Shown piece after piece: positions 34,814 through 46,431 of a stretch of DNA of 64,000 nucleotides (position 1 is its first letter; each line of letters starts with the position of its first letter). The notes under the pieces were generated by a model, which saw nothing but the letters and a program-made list of their open reading frames with translations, was not told the origin of the DNA and did not search any database. The translations under genes were made by a program, and so were the position numbers. Where the stretch lies: assembly GCF_000149955.1 (NCBI RefSeq), contig NC_030986.1, positions 3,967,333 to 4,031,332 on the forward strand, given 5' to 3'. This DNA is from Fusarium oxysporum f. sp. lycopersici 4287. Its lineage: Eukaryota; Ascomycota; Sordariomycetes; Hypocreales; Nectriaceae.

Positions 34814-35459
34814 TTGAGCACAATTGATTGAGCTTGGATTGTCAATAAAGTGAAGAGACCAACACTATATGAGGAGAAGGAGCTGAAAAGCTGCGAGATA
34901 AGCACACAGCCAATGGTCTTAGTTCATTGGGCGGCCGACTTTGAACACCTAGGCCCCTGCTAATTCGATGCCGCTATCATTGGCTTTTGATGATGTGTCT
35001 CACGGCTTATTTGATTGATCCCCGCAAGTGAAGCTGGACAGCCATCCATTGCGAAGAGGCACTACTGGGATAAGCATAAGTGTTTCATTTTAAGCTCAAC
35101 GGGATGCGTGGTCATCATGACTAAGGGATTGAAAATAATTGCGTTTACTATTGGGGTATAATGCCTGTTGCCTTATGAATGAGTATCGAGAGTCTCAATT
35201 TGGAAGGATTCCATTAGCCTTACGGAGGAAATTAGTTAGATCCAGGAACGCAAGGGTCTTCCCGCTATACTAAGATGGCGAAAGACCAAATCACGTGACC
35301 TGTCTTCTCGTTTCGGCTGTTTCCCGGCTCATGACAAGGTTCTGCCTAAGGCCGCTATACTAGCCTCTGCCTTTGCCCGGTAATTCGGAGCAAAGATTCA
35401 GTAGCCATCACCAACTACCAAAACCCATCCCTCCCAATTCAACCTCCAACACCGCCAAA
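34814..35459. other. Shared promoter region of LtrA and ATP15 genes
   Basis: This is a 646-bp divergent intergenic region. It contains a palindromic TCACGTGA at 35291-35298, listed separately. No gene was seen. Confidence 0.6.
35291..35298. promoter_or_regulatory. TCACGTGA palindrome before ATP15
   Basis: This perfect E-box palindrome of the Cbf1/bHLH type lies about 160 bp upstream of the ATP15 start codon. bHLH control of respiratory genes is known in yeasts; use of this site is inferred. Confidence 0.4.
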
Positions 35460-35843
35460 ATGACTGCTGCGTGGAGAGCCGCTGGTCTTACGTACGTCGA
35501 TTGAACCCCCAGACACTGCCGACTACAACATCTTCCGCCGAGCGACCGTACCGAAACACCGAGAAGCTAACATTGCGTTTCGATAGCTACAACCGCTACC
35601 TGGCCATCGCCGCCCGCGTTGTCCGCCGAAGCTTGAAGGAGGACAAGAGAATTGCTGCCGAGCGCCGAGGCGAGATGGATTTGCGATTCTCCAAGTGGCA
35701 GGTAAGGCGATACGGGAACCGAAAAGACAGCGAAAAAAGCGACGCAGACTAACATATAATTACCTCAACAGAACGGTAAGCAGGGTGAGCCCAAGAACCT
35801 CGCCGCTGCCAACGCCGCCATTGCCGCTGAGAACGCTGCTTAA
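35460..35843 (+). CDS. ATP15: Mitochondrial ATP synthase epsilon subunit
   Basis: This is a small subunit of the F1 central stalk of the mitochondrial ATP synthase. Three exons (35460-35491, 35587-35701, 35772-35843) encode 72 residues. The sequence begins MTAAWRAAGLTYNRYLAIAA, which matches the conserved N-terminus of fungal epsilon subunits (W-R-A-A-G-x-x-Y-N-x-Y). VVRRSLKEDKRIAAERRGE and FSKWQNGKQGEPKN follow. There is no cleavable presequence, as usual for this subunit. The Ala-rich C-terminus ends NAAIAAENAA. The first exon carries only 10 codons plus two bases, so gene finders can miss it. It is divergent from the LtrA gene. Confidence 0.95.
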
Positions 35844-36499
35844 GCAGATCGATTTGGGAATGATTGCGCGTGGGATAATAGAAGCGTGGCGCTCGAAGGG
35901 GTTGCTCGGTTCAGATGAGATGGACTTATTCCTCAGCCGGATGCATACACCTGGAGCCACTGTACCATAACGATTGTTGCAATGTATCAATCAAATTCAA
36001 AACTACGACTGCAATTGGAGGCAAGAATGGAATTGCTGGTGAATCAATGTTGTGATGTAAATGATTTCTATTGTGATGCTCGCGGTGGGACGTCCGCATC
36101 TCAACTTTCTGTCACACCCGGCTACAGCCGAAAGAGTAGCTACGGCTCCGCTAACGATGTGCATCAACACACATGACCAGGTTGCTATGAAATCGTGACT
36201 TCCGCCTCTTTTCAAATGTAAAACTTTGTTGTAGTTTGGTTTTTGTATTGATTTTACTGACATAATAGCCAATTTTGGTAGTACATCATTCAATCATTGT
36301 ACGTAGCAGTGGACCCATCATCATAATTGGATATACCGTCCTATCTCCCTTCCTGCTCACAATCATCTTCTATCAAACATCCATCTAATGCTGTATTTCC
36401 GCACTACCACCAACACGCAAACGTGCAATATTAATATTTAATGCGATAACTTGTCGCTTCATTCAGTCAATATGGACGATATTGGCAACGGAATTCAAG
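35844..36499. other. ATP15 3' region and MAK10 promoter
   Basis: This is intergenic and fairly A/T-rich near 36421-36450. It includes the first part of an upstream ORF of MAK10. No gene was seen. Confidence 0.5.
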
Positions 36500-36531
36500 A
36501 TGGTGGGTGCCCAATACTGCCTTACCCTTAG
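36472..36531 (+). other. Upstream ORF overlapping the MAK10 start
   Basis: ATG at 36472 opens a 19-codon frame ending at TAG 36529-36531. It runs past the probable MAK10 ATG at 36500 in another frame, and an intron that would merge it with MAK10 is not available. Confidence 0.5.
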
Positions 36532-39084
36532 GTCCCGCGTGCCAATGTCGTCAAAATCTGACTTTGGGAGCACAGATATCGCGAGAATATCGCTTGATCA
36601 CCAATATGAGTATCCACCCCCGCCACCTCCGGATATTGCGACTGCGGGAATAGTTGCAGTGGACATCACAGATAAATTCTCAGAAGCCGTCAAGAGTAAG
36701 TTCTGTGTCGCTGACTTATTCGTTCATGACCCCGCCGTTGACTGAAGTCTGACCAGCTCTTGCACCCGGTGAACTTGTTAAAGATGGGGCATTTACTCTG
36801 TTCGAGTCCGTTTCAGGGCTTGAGGTTCGTCTATCGTGAAGGCTGGCTCGGTTCAATACTGATACACTTAGATCATGGATCCTAAAATGGACAGCGGCTG
36901 TGTTGAATCAGCAGAGGAGCTTGAAGAGCTTTACGATGTTGCGCGGCCACTGCTCCCAGAAGAGGTACTGGGAATTATAGACCAGCTTCTCTGTCACGAG
37001 GTAAGTGCTTCAGTAGCAAAGCAACTATACAAACTAATAATGTTGCTCAGATGGCATGGCATCAGGGATATCCTCTTTCACAGACTCTATTCACTAGTGT
37101 ATACGCTGAGGCGCTCCTGACACCCACCCCACGAACTGTCGAGGACGCTCATTTCGTTCGAAACGGCTCATATGGTTCTTCTGGACAATCTGACATGCTT
37201 AAAATATTGAGAGCGTACTGTCTTGGTTTGCTCAAAGCCTGCGGTTATGTCAATGAACGGATTAGATCAGAACACTACTATGAAGTAAGTGTGAACCGAT
37301 GTCATGGCAAATGGATTATTTTTGGCTAACGCATACTTTCAAGGAAGAAGATTTCGTGACAAACACATACAGCCGCACCTTACTTGCTGAAATACAACCC
37401 CAGGCTATCCGGCAGGCTATCCAAGAAGCAAGAGACCTGCTCATCACATTATCTACCGGCGTCAGCGATCATCTTCGAGAAGCACTTGACCAACGACTGC
37501 AGCTAAGGTTGTACTTTCTGGAAGCAACAGAATGCCCCAAGCACGTGAAGGAGCCCGAGGTTGCGCGAAAGCCATGGCTTGAAGGGCTCAAGGTTCTTCC
37601 AGCCATCAAGTCATCTCACACCTTGGGAAAACCAGTCGACGAGGCCTTCAGTGCCAAGCTCCAACGAAAGCTTGCTAGCACTATGCCCCCTAGACCGATT
37701 GTGCAGTTAAAATTCGAGGATGCATTTGGTCATCTTTCAAGGCTGTTCACGGACGGTGTTGAATTGATTGATGTGCTAAACTATACCGACTCCCAATGTC
37801 TACAAGTAAGCATTGGATTGTTCTTCAGAGAATGTCAACGCTAAATATTTTTAGAACTTCGTCTTGCAGTTTCAAGCCAAGAAGCCTCAACCACTGGTTT
37901 TCGTACGGACTCTACTTCAGACTTTCCTCTTTAACGAGATGGAAGTTCTAGGCTCAATGAGCATTCGGCAGATTATGGATGATGACTTTTCTATTGTGTC
38001 GATGCCGGCCAGCGCCCAACTTGATCGAAACAACGACGAGATCGAATTCCCCCAAGATCCGCGATTCATTGTTGCGCAACAAATGGAACTGTTTCGACAA
38101 AGAGCGGCTCAATCGTTTCTCGACATCTTCAGGACCTTTTGTCAGAACAGGTGTCGTGTCCGGCGCACGCTCTGCCACATCATCAGGGACTGGGATAATC
38201 TCCAGCTCGATGCTGAAGAGATTGATCAAATTATCCAGGTCAAGTTAAACGAGAAGCCAATGAGGCATTTCACAGGAGCAAATTCTCAACCAGTCGACAC
38301 CTACTCCCTCCCACTATCGTCCTGGACGTACTTATACAAGATTCGCCAGATGGAATGGATTGTACAACTTGGTTTCGAGTTGGAAGTCTATCAGCCAGAC
38401 GAACTTGCCGGTATGTATTGGTATCTCAACTACCTAGCCAAATGGAGAGTTCAGCATACAGAAAGGCTCAAGTCCTTCATTGTTCGAAGAGTCGAGGAAT
38501 CTCGCGCACCTTCTCAACCGCGAAATCCTTCAGTTGATCGCCAACTTGAGCGATCCCTTGCCTTTATTCGGCTTATGCTTCTCGATGCCGCTGTCACATG
38601 GGAATTGTCAGATGCGCTATCATGTCTTTACACAGCTCTCATGCGGCTCGAGTTGGTCAAGGTACCTCCGCGACCGTATAGCAACGACGAACTCCGCTTT
38701 GAGCTGCGGATGAGACCATTCGCCGTTATTGGCCTACCGCCTTGCCCGGGCTTCCCAGAGTTTATTCTCGGAACCACGCAACCAGAATCGTCGACGGTGG
38801 ATATTCTTCAATATGCAGAAAGAGCTCTGAAGGGTGCAAAGCAAGGGCTTGAGGTTCTGAGCAAGTTGTCTGCGGCAGATTCGTTCTCAGTTGGTTCTCA
38901 CGATAAATGGCAGACTTCAAAGAAGAACGCGCTCAAAGCATGTATTGCAACAGGGCTCGCGATTACGGCTGTGCTGAAGGCATCAAAGGAAGATGCGAGT
39001 AATCTGAAGCTCAGAGCTGAGGTGCCAACTCCTGATAAGTGTTATCATGACTGGTGGATTGTACCTCGTCTGGTTCCTGTCTGA
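36500..39084 (+). CDS. MAK10: NatC N-terminal acetyltransferase auxiliary subunit
   Basis: This is the large auxiliary subunit (yeast Mak10, human NAA35) of the NatC complex. NatC acetylates Met-Leu/Ile/Phe N-termini on ribosome-bound chains together with Mak3 and Mak31. Six exons (36500-36695, 36757-36824, 36872-37000, 37051-37284, 37344-37805, 37855-39084) give 772 residues. The hallmark DITDKF...TLAPGELVKDGAFTLFESV and LEIMDPKMDSGC segments are present across three exons. MAWHQGYPLSQTLFTSVY and MSIRQIMDDDF follow, and the helical C-terminal half is in one exon. The start is uncertain: the ATG at 36500 is the first in frame, and 36545 (MSSKSDFG) is a plausible alternative. An overlapping upstream ORF may reduce initiation at 36500. 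Confidence 0.92.
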
Positions 39085-39426
39085 AGCTTATTGAAGGAAA
39101 TCCATGTATAATGACAAAATGAGCTTAAATTGAATTGTTACATCAAAGCCGCCTTAGAGTATTCGGGTATCCAGATGAGAGCAACACCCTCTTCCAATAT
39201 TCCTGGTTACCAGCCCTGGTTTCAAACATCAAACAGAACATGAACTAATACTAGGTATATAAGATACAACGCCATTTCCATTGTGCCAATTTCAATAACA
39301 AACTGAACACATCCTCACCGCAAATGCTTTTCGGTAATCGGAATGAGATACCGAGAATAATTGGGGATCTTCAATCCTGGTTCTGATAAGAAAGACAGGT
39401 CTAGTGGGACCAGTGCTTAAGCTAGC
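39085..39426. other. Convergent 3' region of MAK10 and carrier gene
   Basis: Only untranslated sequence is expected here. No gene was seen. Confidence 0.6.
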
Positions 39427-40575
39427 TTAAGCGGCGACACGTCGGCGAGCGGCCTGGGCCATTCGGAGACGAACGGTCTGCTCATAGAGAACGTCCTTGA
39501 AGGCAAAGAGGAGCGCAGCAGTGAGGACGCTCTGGGTGACTTTAGGGCCGATACCTGTTAATGAGAGTCAGCGAATTGCTAAATCAGATGGTGACTTGAT
39601 ATTTTACCTCGGTAGAGACCAGAGTAACCGCTCTCACGGACGATGCGAGAAAGAGCGCTAAGGGAACCCTCCTTCTTACCGCTGCCCTGGACGTGCATCT
39701 GAGACTTGACGGTGATGTAAGGGTAGGTGATGGCAGTAGCAAACAGCTTGCCCAGGGCGCCGAGGAAGAAGGCGATAGTAGGAGTCACCTTGCGACGCTT
39801 CTCAACTGTGTTCTTGAGTTGCTCAAAGAGAGTGTACTGAAGAATAGGGTTGATAACGAGGACAAGAGCTGGGATGACCCCAGAGAAGAGAGCCTGAGGA
39901 CCCTCGTTCTTGAGGAGCAGCAGCAGAGTGCCGATGGTGCTGGGAGCCTTGGCAGGCTTAGACTCGCCAGCCTCGACATCCTGCTTCTTCTCCTGCTGGC
40001 GAGTTGTGACTCGGGTGTTGACGACCCAGATAGGGTTGGTGATGATGACGGTGGCCGAACCAGCGATAGCACCAGCAATCATGGACTCAACGGTGGTGAG
40101 CTTGGCGCCAGCGCGACCAGCCTTAGCAGCAGCCTTCTCGAAGAAACCGCGAGTCCATTCGTACCAGTAGTAGTAGACAAAGTTGGTGACGCTGATGCCG
40201 AAGAGGGCCGAGTTAATACCGGAGTAGAGACCAGAGATACCCTCACGGGCGATGATGTTGCCAACAGCCTCGCTGAACTTGCTCTCGGCCTTCTTAGACT
40301 CGACCTGAGCGCGTGTTGAGAGGGTGATGAGAGGGTAGCTTGAGATATCATCAGCGCACTGTAATGCGTCATTGGGGTATTCGCAAGCCTTACGTCAGGA
40401 TCATGGACAGAAGACCACCTCCAGCGCCAGCAAGAGCGTGAGCGACATTGTCATTCTGAGGGATTGCTTGAGTCTCAGGCGCCGTGCTGATTTCGACCTT
40501 GTTAGGAGTAATCTCGACCTTTGTCACAGGCGTATCGATCTGAGGAGTGGTCTCCTTTTCGGCGTTGTCTGACAT
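39427..40575 (-). CDS. PMP47: Peroxisomal adenine nucleotide carrier (PMP47/Ant1 family)
   Basis: This is a mitochondrial-carrier-family protein of the peroxisomal membrane that exchanges ATP/AMP to support beta-oxidation of fatty acids (PMP47, yeast Ant1, human SLC25A17). Three exons (40394-40575, 39608-40338, 39427-39554) encode 346 residues. After a 45-residue acidic N-terminus, the first repeat begins HALAGAGGGLLSMILTYPL. The first intron falls within the Thr codon of this carrier motif. The second repeat has MIAGAIAGSATVIITNPIWVVNTR and the third has TYPYITVKSQMHVQGSG. Each shows a PX-hydrophobic-X-X-K/R carrier motif. The C-terminus is basic (RRRVAA). Peroxisomal rather than mitochondrial location is inferred from family resemblance. 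Confidence 0.9.
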
Positions 40576-41347
40576 GATGCCGTTTGTAAATGGTCGATGT
40601 AGTATACAAGTTTAAGCTTAAGCGAGGCGCGTGTAAGCGATGTTTATGTAGGACAGAAATGGATCGAATTGAATTGATGGGGAATGAACAGTAATTAAAA
40701 ACCTGGGGAAGGGAAACTTACAAGTCGCGCGGGGCCGTGCTCGATTAGAGGAGCCCAGATACAGTATTTAAAGCTTGTAAGGAAAGGTATTGGAGGGAGA
40801 CTTGTATCTCGGGATCGGCAATGACTTGACTCGAGAGCTAGAGGACGTCTACTGTAAGGCCTAGGTATCTCAGGTAGGTCCCTCTCCCTAAATATACCGT
40901 ACCGAGGTCGGGACGGGAGTTGATACCGAGTAAAACTTCCCTAAAAGTCGGCCTCTGTTCCGCATCTGAAAATGAGGTCACTTCCCTGCATGTGATGTGG
41001 GGAAAAGGGACAATGCCTTGGGCCGGTGACTTGAGATCTTTACCGTTTGTGCACTAGTCCCAATTGGGGCACAAGACAACAGTCGAAGATTCAAGCCACG
41101 GAGTCAAGGAGAAACAGAAGATGCGGGCAAAGTTCACCCTTTTGTCCCCACTTGCCTCATTGGGGCCAAAGTAAACACTGGACCCATGCCGCCACGTCTA
41201 TCCCTGTCAAAATCCAACAAAGCACAAGCACACCGCGGGTTGGTTTTGGCTTTGCAACGGATGGACGGTAGTGTTTGCATATACCATGACAATTTTGAAT
41301 TTGGCATTTTGCATTCCATGAATGATTAACGAAACCACCATTCGTCA
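40576..41347. other. Shared promoter region of carrier and AT-hook genes
   Basis: This is a 0.77-kb divergent region. No gene or clear regulatory motif was recognised. Confidence 0.5.
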
Positions 41348-44300
41348 ATGCCAAAACGCAAAAGTTTAGGCGTTGACAACGACTCTTTTGCCGTTCGCTG
41401 GCATTCTTTTGCCGATATGAACACACCCAGCGCGGATATTATGTCGTCACCCGATCCTCTAAACGATACCGTTGAACAAAGTGTCATGCCCCCTCCATCC
41501 ACGCGCCGTGTCGTCCGCAGCAGTCAACGGTCCAGCCGCTTCTCTTCCATGGGTTTAGGAACCTCTCCTAGGAAACAGACTTTCGAACTCGAGGTTGGAG
41601 ATAATAAAGCGCCCCAGAAATTACTAGTTACGGTCGAGACAGAGGAACCAAGCGCGACTGCAGGCCCCAGCAGCGCGCGACGAAAACTATTCCAAGACAG
41701 CCCTTACCTACCGATATCGCGACGCAGAGAAATGGCGACGACCACGACGACTGTGCCGCTAAAGGGGGCGATCGAGGACGATAACAACGCGACTCCTAGG
41801 AAACGAGGACGACCAAGAAAAACAAATGGCACACCGCTACCCAGTGCAGGCACCAAGAGAAAGTCAATAACACCGATGCATGGAAGCCCCCGGAGAAGAC
41901 AACGCACGACAAAAGATACAGATACAGATACACCAAATAAATCGGCAGACAGTAATGCGCAGCCAACACCAGGAACAAAAAGACGAGGTCGACCACCGAA
42001 GAACCGTCTTGTTGACCCACCAAATGCCACAGAAGACGAACAAAACGCGAGGGGGATTTCAGAAACGAGTAACAGATCAGAAAGTCAAGCTCTCGATAAG
42101 ATTGAGGTTGCTGGCGATGCATCCGACCTGCCCTCTCTCCGCGCCGACGACTCACAAGCCGACAACGATGTAACTCTGGTCATTACGCCGTCAGAAGCTG
42201 AAGCAAATCAATTACGCGCAAACCGAACCGCGAATATTAGCGCGCCTGCTCAGCAATCGGAACCCGACTCAGATATTTGGATGGCAACATTAGACGATGA
42301 ACCAACGCCGCGGCCGGGGAGTCGCGCAACCCAAAATGCGCCTGCTCCTTCAAGTCCAGATCATGGACGAGCGGATGATTCCTCAGATTTTGGAGATTAT
42401 GGCTTTAGACCAGCTGGAAGCGACGTATCTTCTGCAGACGAACCTCAAAGCGACACCCGTCCTGGGAACGAAGATACGGTCGCAGCGGGTGAAGACTTTA
42501 GCATGATATTCATGGACTCGCTCCCCTCGCTACAAGCCAGTATGCGCAGCTCTGTTCGAGAGATCGCCGAAAACGACATTGGCGAGGAAACCAGCCTAAT
42601 TATTAACAACACTTTGGAGTCTCTACGGCAGTCTCTGCGGGATCGCGACAGACCTAACGTGAACAAGGAAACCGCTGAGCAAGACAAGGAGCCCCAACCA
42701 TCCGCACCCGCTCCCGCTGAGCCTCGAGATGAACTCCGACAATCTACTATTCGTCCACCCATGACCTTTTCACCTAACCGCAACTTATCTTCCATATGGC
42801 GTCAGACTCCGCGAAGAATGGGCTCTTCTCCATTGCGACGGCAAGTGTTGCAGTCAAACGCGCGAGACAATCCGGATGCTGAATATCGCGGATCTCCTCT
42901 GGCAACACAACGACAAGACTCCTCACATCTCGAAATCGATAATTCAAACTTGTACGACGACTCGTTCTCAGAGATACCTGATGCAGTACTTGAGGCAGCC
43001 ACTCCCCGCCGCCCTCGAGCCATGGCCAAGAAAGCACCATCAGAGACTGAGGATGTTGAAATGGGGGATGCGGACCTTATCCAGTTTGAAGATGAGCCCC
43101 AGCAAGCAGAGATACAGCAACAAGAGCAAGTGGTTGAAGAACAAGGTGCAGAAGCAGAACAGGAGGCAGTCGAAGATCAAGAGTCAGTCGAAGAGCAAGA
43201 ACAACAGGAGGCTGAACCTCCAGCAGCTTCGGTTGGAAGCGTTATCTCTCGTTCGGATGGCGGGCGTCTCCCCACCCCTGACGACACCCCTCCAAATATC
43301 GATTTTGGAAACAATACTGCCCCGAAGTCAACAAGCGTATCGCAGAGTCCAGCTAGGTCTGCATCTTCCAGAAACTCACCGCCGAGGAATTCATCACCGG
43401 CGCCCGCCACCCAAGCCCAGGTACCACCTGAAACTATAGAGATTGAAGACGAAGTTGTTGATCAAGCTGTTGAAACTACCGGGCAAGTCACCAACGGGGC
43501 TATTGTCGAAGTCGAAGAACTAGCCGACAACGATGATGAACCTATCATGGATATGACTATTATGCCTGAGCCTGATGACCATTCTGTTCCAGATGGCCAG
43601 CCCTTGGAAGAGACCATTATGGAAGACCTGGTTGAAGAGGAACCTGAAGAGGCCCAAGAGATTCCTGAAATCGTTGTACCTCAGCAACCCCGTTTGTCCT
43701 TAGAGGCCGAAATGCAGCAGCCAGAAGTCACGCCACTAAATCAACTTACATCGCCTATCCAGGAACCTCAATCGTTGCCTGATGTGCCACCAGAGAGAGT
43801 CAGACGTCCTACATTGTCCCCCATTATGAGGGCCGGGAGAGCTTTGCAAGAGCGTGAACTTCGGATCCTCCAACACCGGAGGCCCCGCGACCATCATTTG
43901 CGAAGCCCTTTCAGGCGATCTGCTTCTAGAGAGCTGGGTCCAAGGGTAACTCAGCCAAATCTACGGACGAACGCGAGTCCTGGGAAGTCCCGTCCATTCA
44001 CCGAAACTGCCCAGATCCCCAAAGGCGATGACGTTTATGACGACCCCTTTGGAACAAACACCAGACATACAGGTCAAGCTAGCTTTATGGAAGCTCTTGA
44101 GAGGAGAAGTGCTGGTTCGTCACCACGCCATCGCCGAACAATGTCCAGGGAATCTGCAGCAAGCTCTACGCATTTCCAGGCTCCCAGTGAGGGTGGAATG
44201 AGTTGGGTTGATAGAGAAGGTCCTATAAGCGACAACCTCAGAGGAGATGTACCCCTTGAGGCTTTTGCAAGATCAACAGCCAGACCTCCCGAGCCACAGT

Positions 44301-46042
44301 CCATATCTCATGGCCAATTGGACGGAACGGTGGATGACGCAGACGACGAAACCGAAGATGCCGGTGATGACATGGATCTGTGGGAGTTTGAGGCCCAAAG
44401 GTCTAGCCCTCATGCAGCCCGTCAGCCTTCACCAGCTAGGAAACCCGAGTCACCTATCCCCAGACGAAGCACTCTCCCAAGCCCTTGGAGGAGGCAGACC
44501 AACAAGGGAACGCAACGGCCTCCAACGACTGCAGATCAGACAAGGAATGAACTGGAAGAGAATGAAGAACACCTGGAAGAAGAGACCGCGCCTCAACCTG
44601 ATAACATTGATGTTGCGCAGGATGAACCATCTCAGGCAGAGGAGTATTCTCTTGTTACTCAAAGGGAGGTTCCTCAAGAATCTGATAAGGCTCCTGCTAC
44701 CGCCAAAGCGAACCGTTTCGACCTCTCGACTTTCTTCTCTTCACCGGCCGCGATCCCAGGCATGTTGGCTGACAAGCTCTCTCCTCTTAAGAAGATGTCC
44801 GTCTTTGGAGCGCGACCCACTGAGACCGAGCCTCAGCCGATGGAGACAGCTCACACCCTCCCGACAAGCTCCATGTTCCCACAGCTGCCACAACAGGAGC
44901 TTGTACCTCGAGGACAGCCAAGGGCAGGCTTCTTCTCTCCTATACGCCCTGTCCAGCCCCTGGCGAGGCGAGGCCTGTCTGAAGAACCTGAAAATGATGA
45001 ATATTCTCGATCAGATTCACGGTCGAACATGTCATCGCCAAGTCGACAGGCAACGGCTTCCCCAAGACAAGACGAGCGCGACGCTTCTATGCAGGAAACA
45101 TCTGAGCAACAAAATGACGGTGAACAGCAGGAAGAGCTCGACGAGGAGGGCACAGAGGTACTTGAAGAAGAAGAAGGCGAAGATCAAGTATCCGAGCCAC
45201 TGCCTTCAGTGCCTCAGAAGATGAACTTTACTCCGCAGCGGAGAAATCCTAGTCAGAGTTTCTTCAAGGCTTCAACTCAGGCTGCTGCCCCTGACCCTGC
45301 CCCCATCCTGAGTAGTAGTGCCACCACTCCACCGAGGATGCAGCTCACTCACGCCGATATACAAAAGTGGCAGCAGCAAACATCCAATGCAAGTGAAGAT
45401 TCCCCTGAGCGATCCACAGCTAGCACTCTCCTTCGTCCATTACCTCCCAAGAACGCTTCCCCGATCAAATCAAGTCTTCGTTCGCCACTTAAACCTCACA
45501 CTCCTGGCCGTGTGGTTGAGTTTACCAGCAGCGTCCTATCTCCCATCGAGCAAGCCAAGGTTCGACACCAACGTCGACTATCCAACTCCTCAGCAGCATC
45601 TCAGTCAAGCACAGGTGCCCAGCGTCCTCGTGTAAGAGCACTACCACATCAAACTGCTAACAAGGAGAATAACACCATCCCGCAAATTCCTATATATAAC
45701 GAGAAACTCCCAACAAAACAAACCCACCCTGAACCACTCTCCCAAACGGTCTGGACACGAAGACACTGGCTGCTCTTGGATGATCTTCTTCAACAGCGAC
45801 GTCAGGGCCCCTTCAGGCTTCATTTTGAACGCTATTCAGACCAATATCTTGGAAAGACGGTCGCAAGCCAAGGCGAGTCAATGATGTTGGAGCGTTGGCA
45901 CTTGGACTGCGTCGACGCTTTCAAAGCACAAGTCGGCGGCTGGGATGAGGCTGCACTAGTCAAAAGATTATTTGCCTTAATTCTGGGTGAAGAGAAGAGG
46001 AGCCGAGGAGCTGGTAAACCAGCGCGAGTTATGTTTCACTAA
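41348..46042 (+). CDS. Large AT-hook DNA-binding protein
   Basis: This is a single-exon gene for a 1564-residue, mostly disordered, acidic and Gln/Ser/Pro-rich protein, probably nuclear and chromatin-bound. Two AT-hooks that grip the minor groove of A/T DNA are clear: RKRGRPRK (151-158) and KRRGRPPK (211-218). Many SP/TP sites suggest CDK-type phosphorylation. A Gln/Glu-rich region lies at about 580-640. The only compact part is the last 100 or so residues, starting TVWTRRHWLLLDDLLQQRR and including FERYSDQYLGKTVA and MMLERWHLDCVDAF. This likely forms a conserved helical domain. Similar proteins are annotated only as AT DNA-binding proteins. The alternative start at 41417 (MNTPSADIMSS) would remove 23 residues. 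An intron-free 4.7-kb frame is unusual here. Confidence 0.88.
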   Translation: MPKRKSLGVDNDSFAVRWHSFADMNTPSADIMSSPDPLNDTVEQSVMPPPSTRRVVRSSQRSSRFSSMGLGTSPRKQTFELEVGDNKAPQKLLVTVETEEPSATAGPSSARRKLFQDSPYLPISRRREMATTTTTVPLKGAIEDDNNATPRKRGRPRKTNGTPLPSAGTKRKSITPMHGSPRRRQRTTKDTDTDTPNKSADSNAQPTPGTKRRGRPPKNRLVDPPNATEDEQNARGISETSNRSESQALDKIEVAGDASDLPSLRADDSQADNDVTLVITPSEAEANQLRANRTANISAPAQQSEPDSDIWMATLDDEPTPRPGSRATQNAPAPSSPDHGRADDSSDFGDYGFRPAGSDVSSADEPQSDTRPGNEDTVAAGEDFSMIFMDSLPSLQASMRSSVREIAENDIGEETSLIINNTLESLRQSLRDRDRPNVNKETAEQDKEPQPSAPAPAEPRDELRQSTIRPPMTFSPNRNLSSIWRQTPRRMGSSPLRRQVLQSNARDNPDAEYRGSPLATQRQDSSHLEIDNSNLYDDSFSEIPDAVLEAATPRRPRAMAKKAPSETEDVEMGDADLIQFEDEPQQAEIQQQEQVVEEQGAEAEQEAVEDQESVEEQEQQEAEPPAASVGSVISRSDGGRLPTPDDTPPNIDFGNNTAPKSTSVSQSPARSASSRNSPPRNSSPAPATQAQVPPETIEIEDEVVDQAVETTGQVTNGAIVEVEELADNDDEPIMDMTIMPEPDDHSVPDGQPLEETIMEDLVEEEPEEAQEIPEIVVPQQPRLSLEAEMQQPEVTPLNQLTSPIQEPQSLPDVPPERVRRPTLSPIMRAGRALQERELRILQHRRPRDHHLRSPFRRSASRELGPRVTQPNLRTNASPGKSRPFTETAQIPKGDDVYDDPFGTNTRHTGQASFMEALERRSAGSSPRHRRTMSRESAASSTHFQAPSEGGMSWVDREGPISDNLRGDVPLEAFARSTARPPEPQSISHGQLDGTVDDADDETEDAGDDMDLWEFEAQRSSPHAARQPSPARKPESPIPRRSTLPSPWRRQTNKGTQRPPTTADQTRNELEENEEHLEEETAPQPDNIDVAQDEPSQAEEYSLVTQREVPQESDKAPATAKANRFDLSTFFSSPAAIPGMLADKLSPLKKMSVFGARPTETEPQPMETAHTLPTSSMFPQLPQQELVPRGQPRAGFFSPIRPVQPLARRGLSEEPENDEYSRSDSRSNMSSPSRQATASPRQDERDASMQETSEQQNDGEQQEELDEEGTEVLEEEEGEDQVSEPLPSVPQKMNFTPQRRNPSQSFFKASTQAAAPDPAPILSSSATTPPRMQLTHADIQKWQQQTSNASEDSPERSTASTLLRPLPPKNASPIKSSLRSPLKPHTPGRVVEFTSSVLSPIEQAKVRHQRRLSNSSAASQSSTGAQRPRVRALPHQTANKENNTIPQIPIYNEKLPTKQTHPEPLSQTVWTRRHWLLLDDLLQQRRQGPFRLHFERYSDQYLGKTVASQGESMMLERWHLDCVDAFKAQVGGWDEAALVKRLFALILGEEKRSRGAGKPARVMFH

Positions 46043-46431
46043 ACGACATGAAAGAATCCTGTTTTTATAAAAGGTTTGGTTTTTTTTTTTTTTTTCGTAT
46101 AGAATCACGAATATGGCATAGTTAGCATTTCATGAGGCGTTCTGTTTCATGAGTAGGTGGCTGTTATTGTTGTTTGGAGATACCAGATACCGCTTGTTGT
46201 ATCCTTTATGCTTTCTTTGCATATGATTTTATACCCCTGTCTTGCAGCGCAGTCTGTTGGGGGCATCAGCATATATATAGTTTTGGTTATTCGTTTCAGA
46301 TATGGTTGTGCAAGCAAATGAATACATGTATGTGCCGCTCAGCATAGACGATTCTGTTCCCTCTTGAAACGCCTGGTCTAAAAGCGTGTGATATATTACA
46401 TACAACAACTAATGTGCCTCTCATTGCTAAT
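46043..46431. other. Convergent 3' region with a T tract
   Basis: This lies between the AT-hook gene and RPN6. It includes a run of about 17 T at 46079-46095 and no gene. Confidence 0.6.

Noticed and set aside
44247..45224. A 325-codon open frame within the AT-hook gene in another frame
   Set aside because: It is a shadow of the long intron-free AT-hook frame, with low-complexity composition and no recognisable motif.
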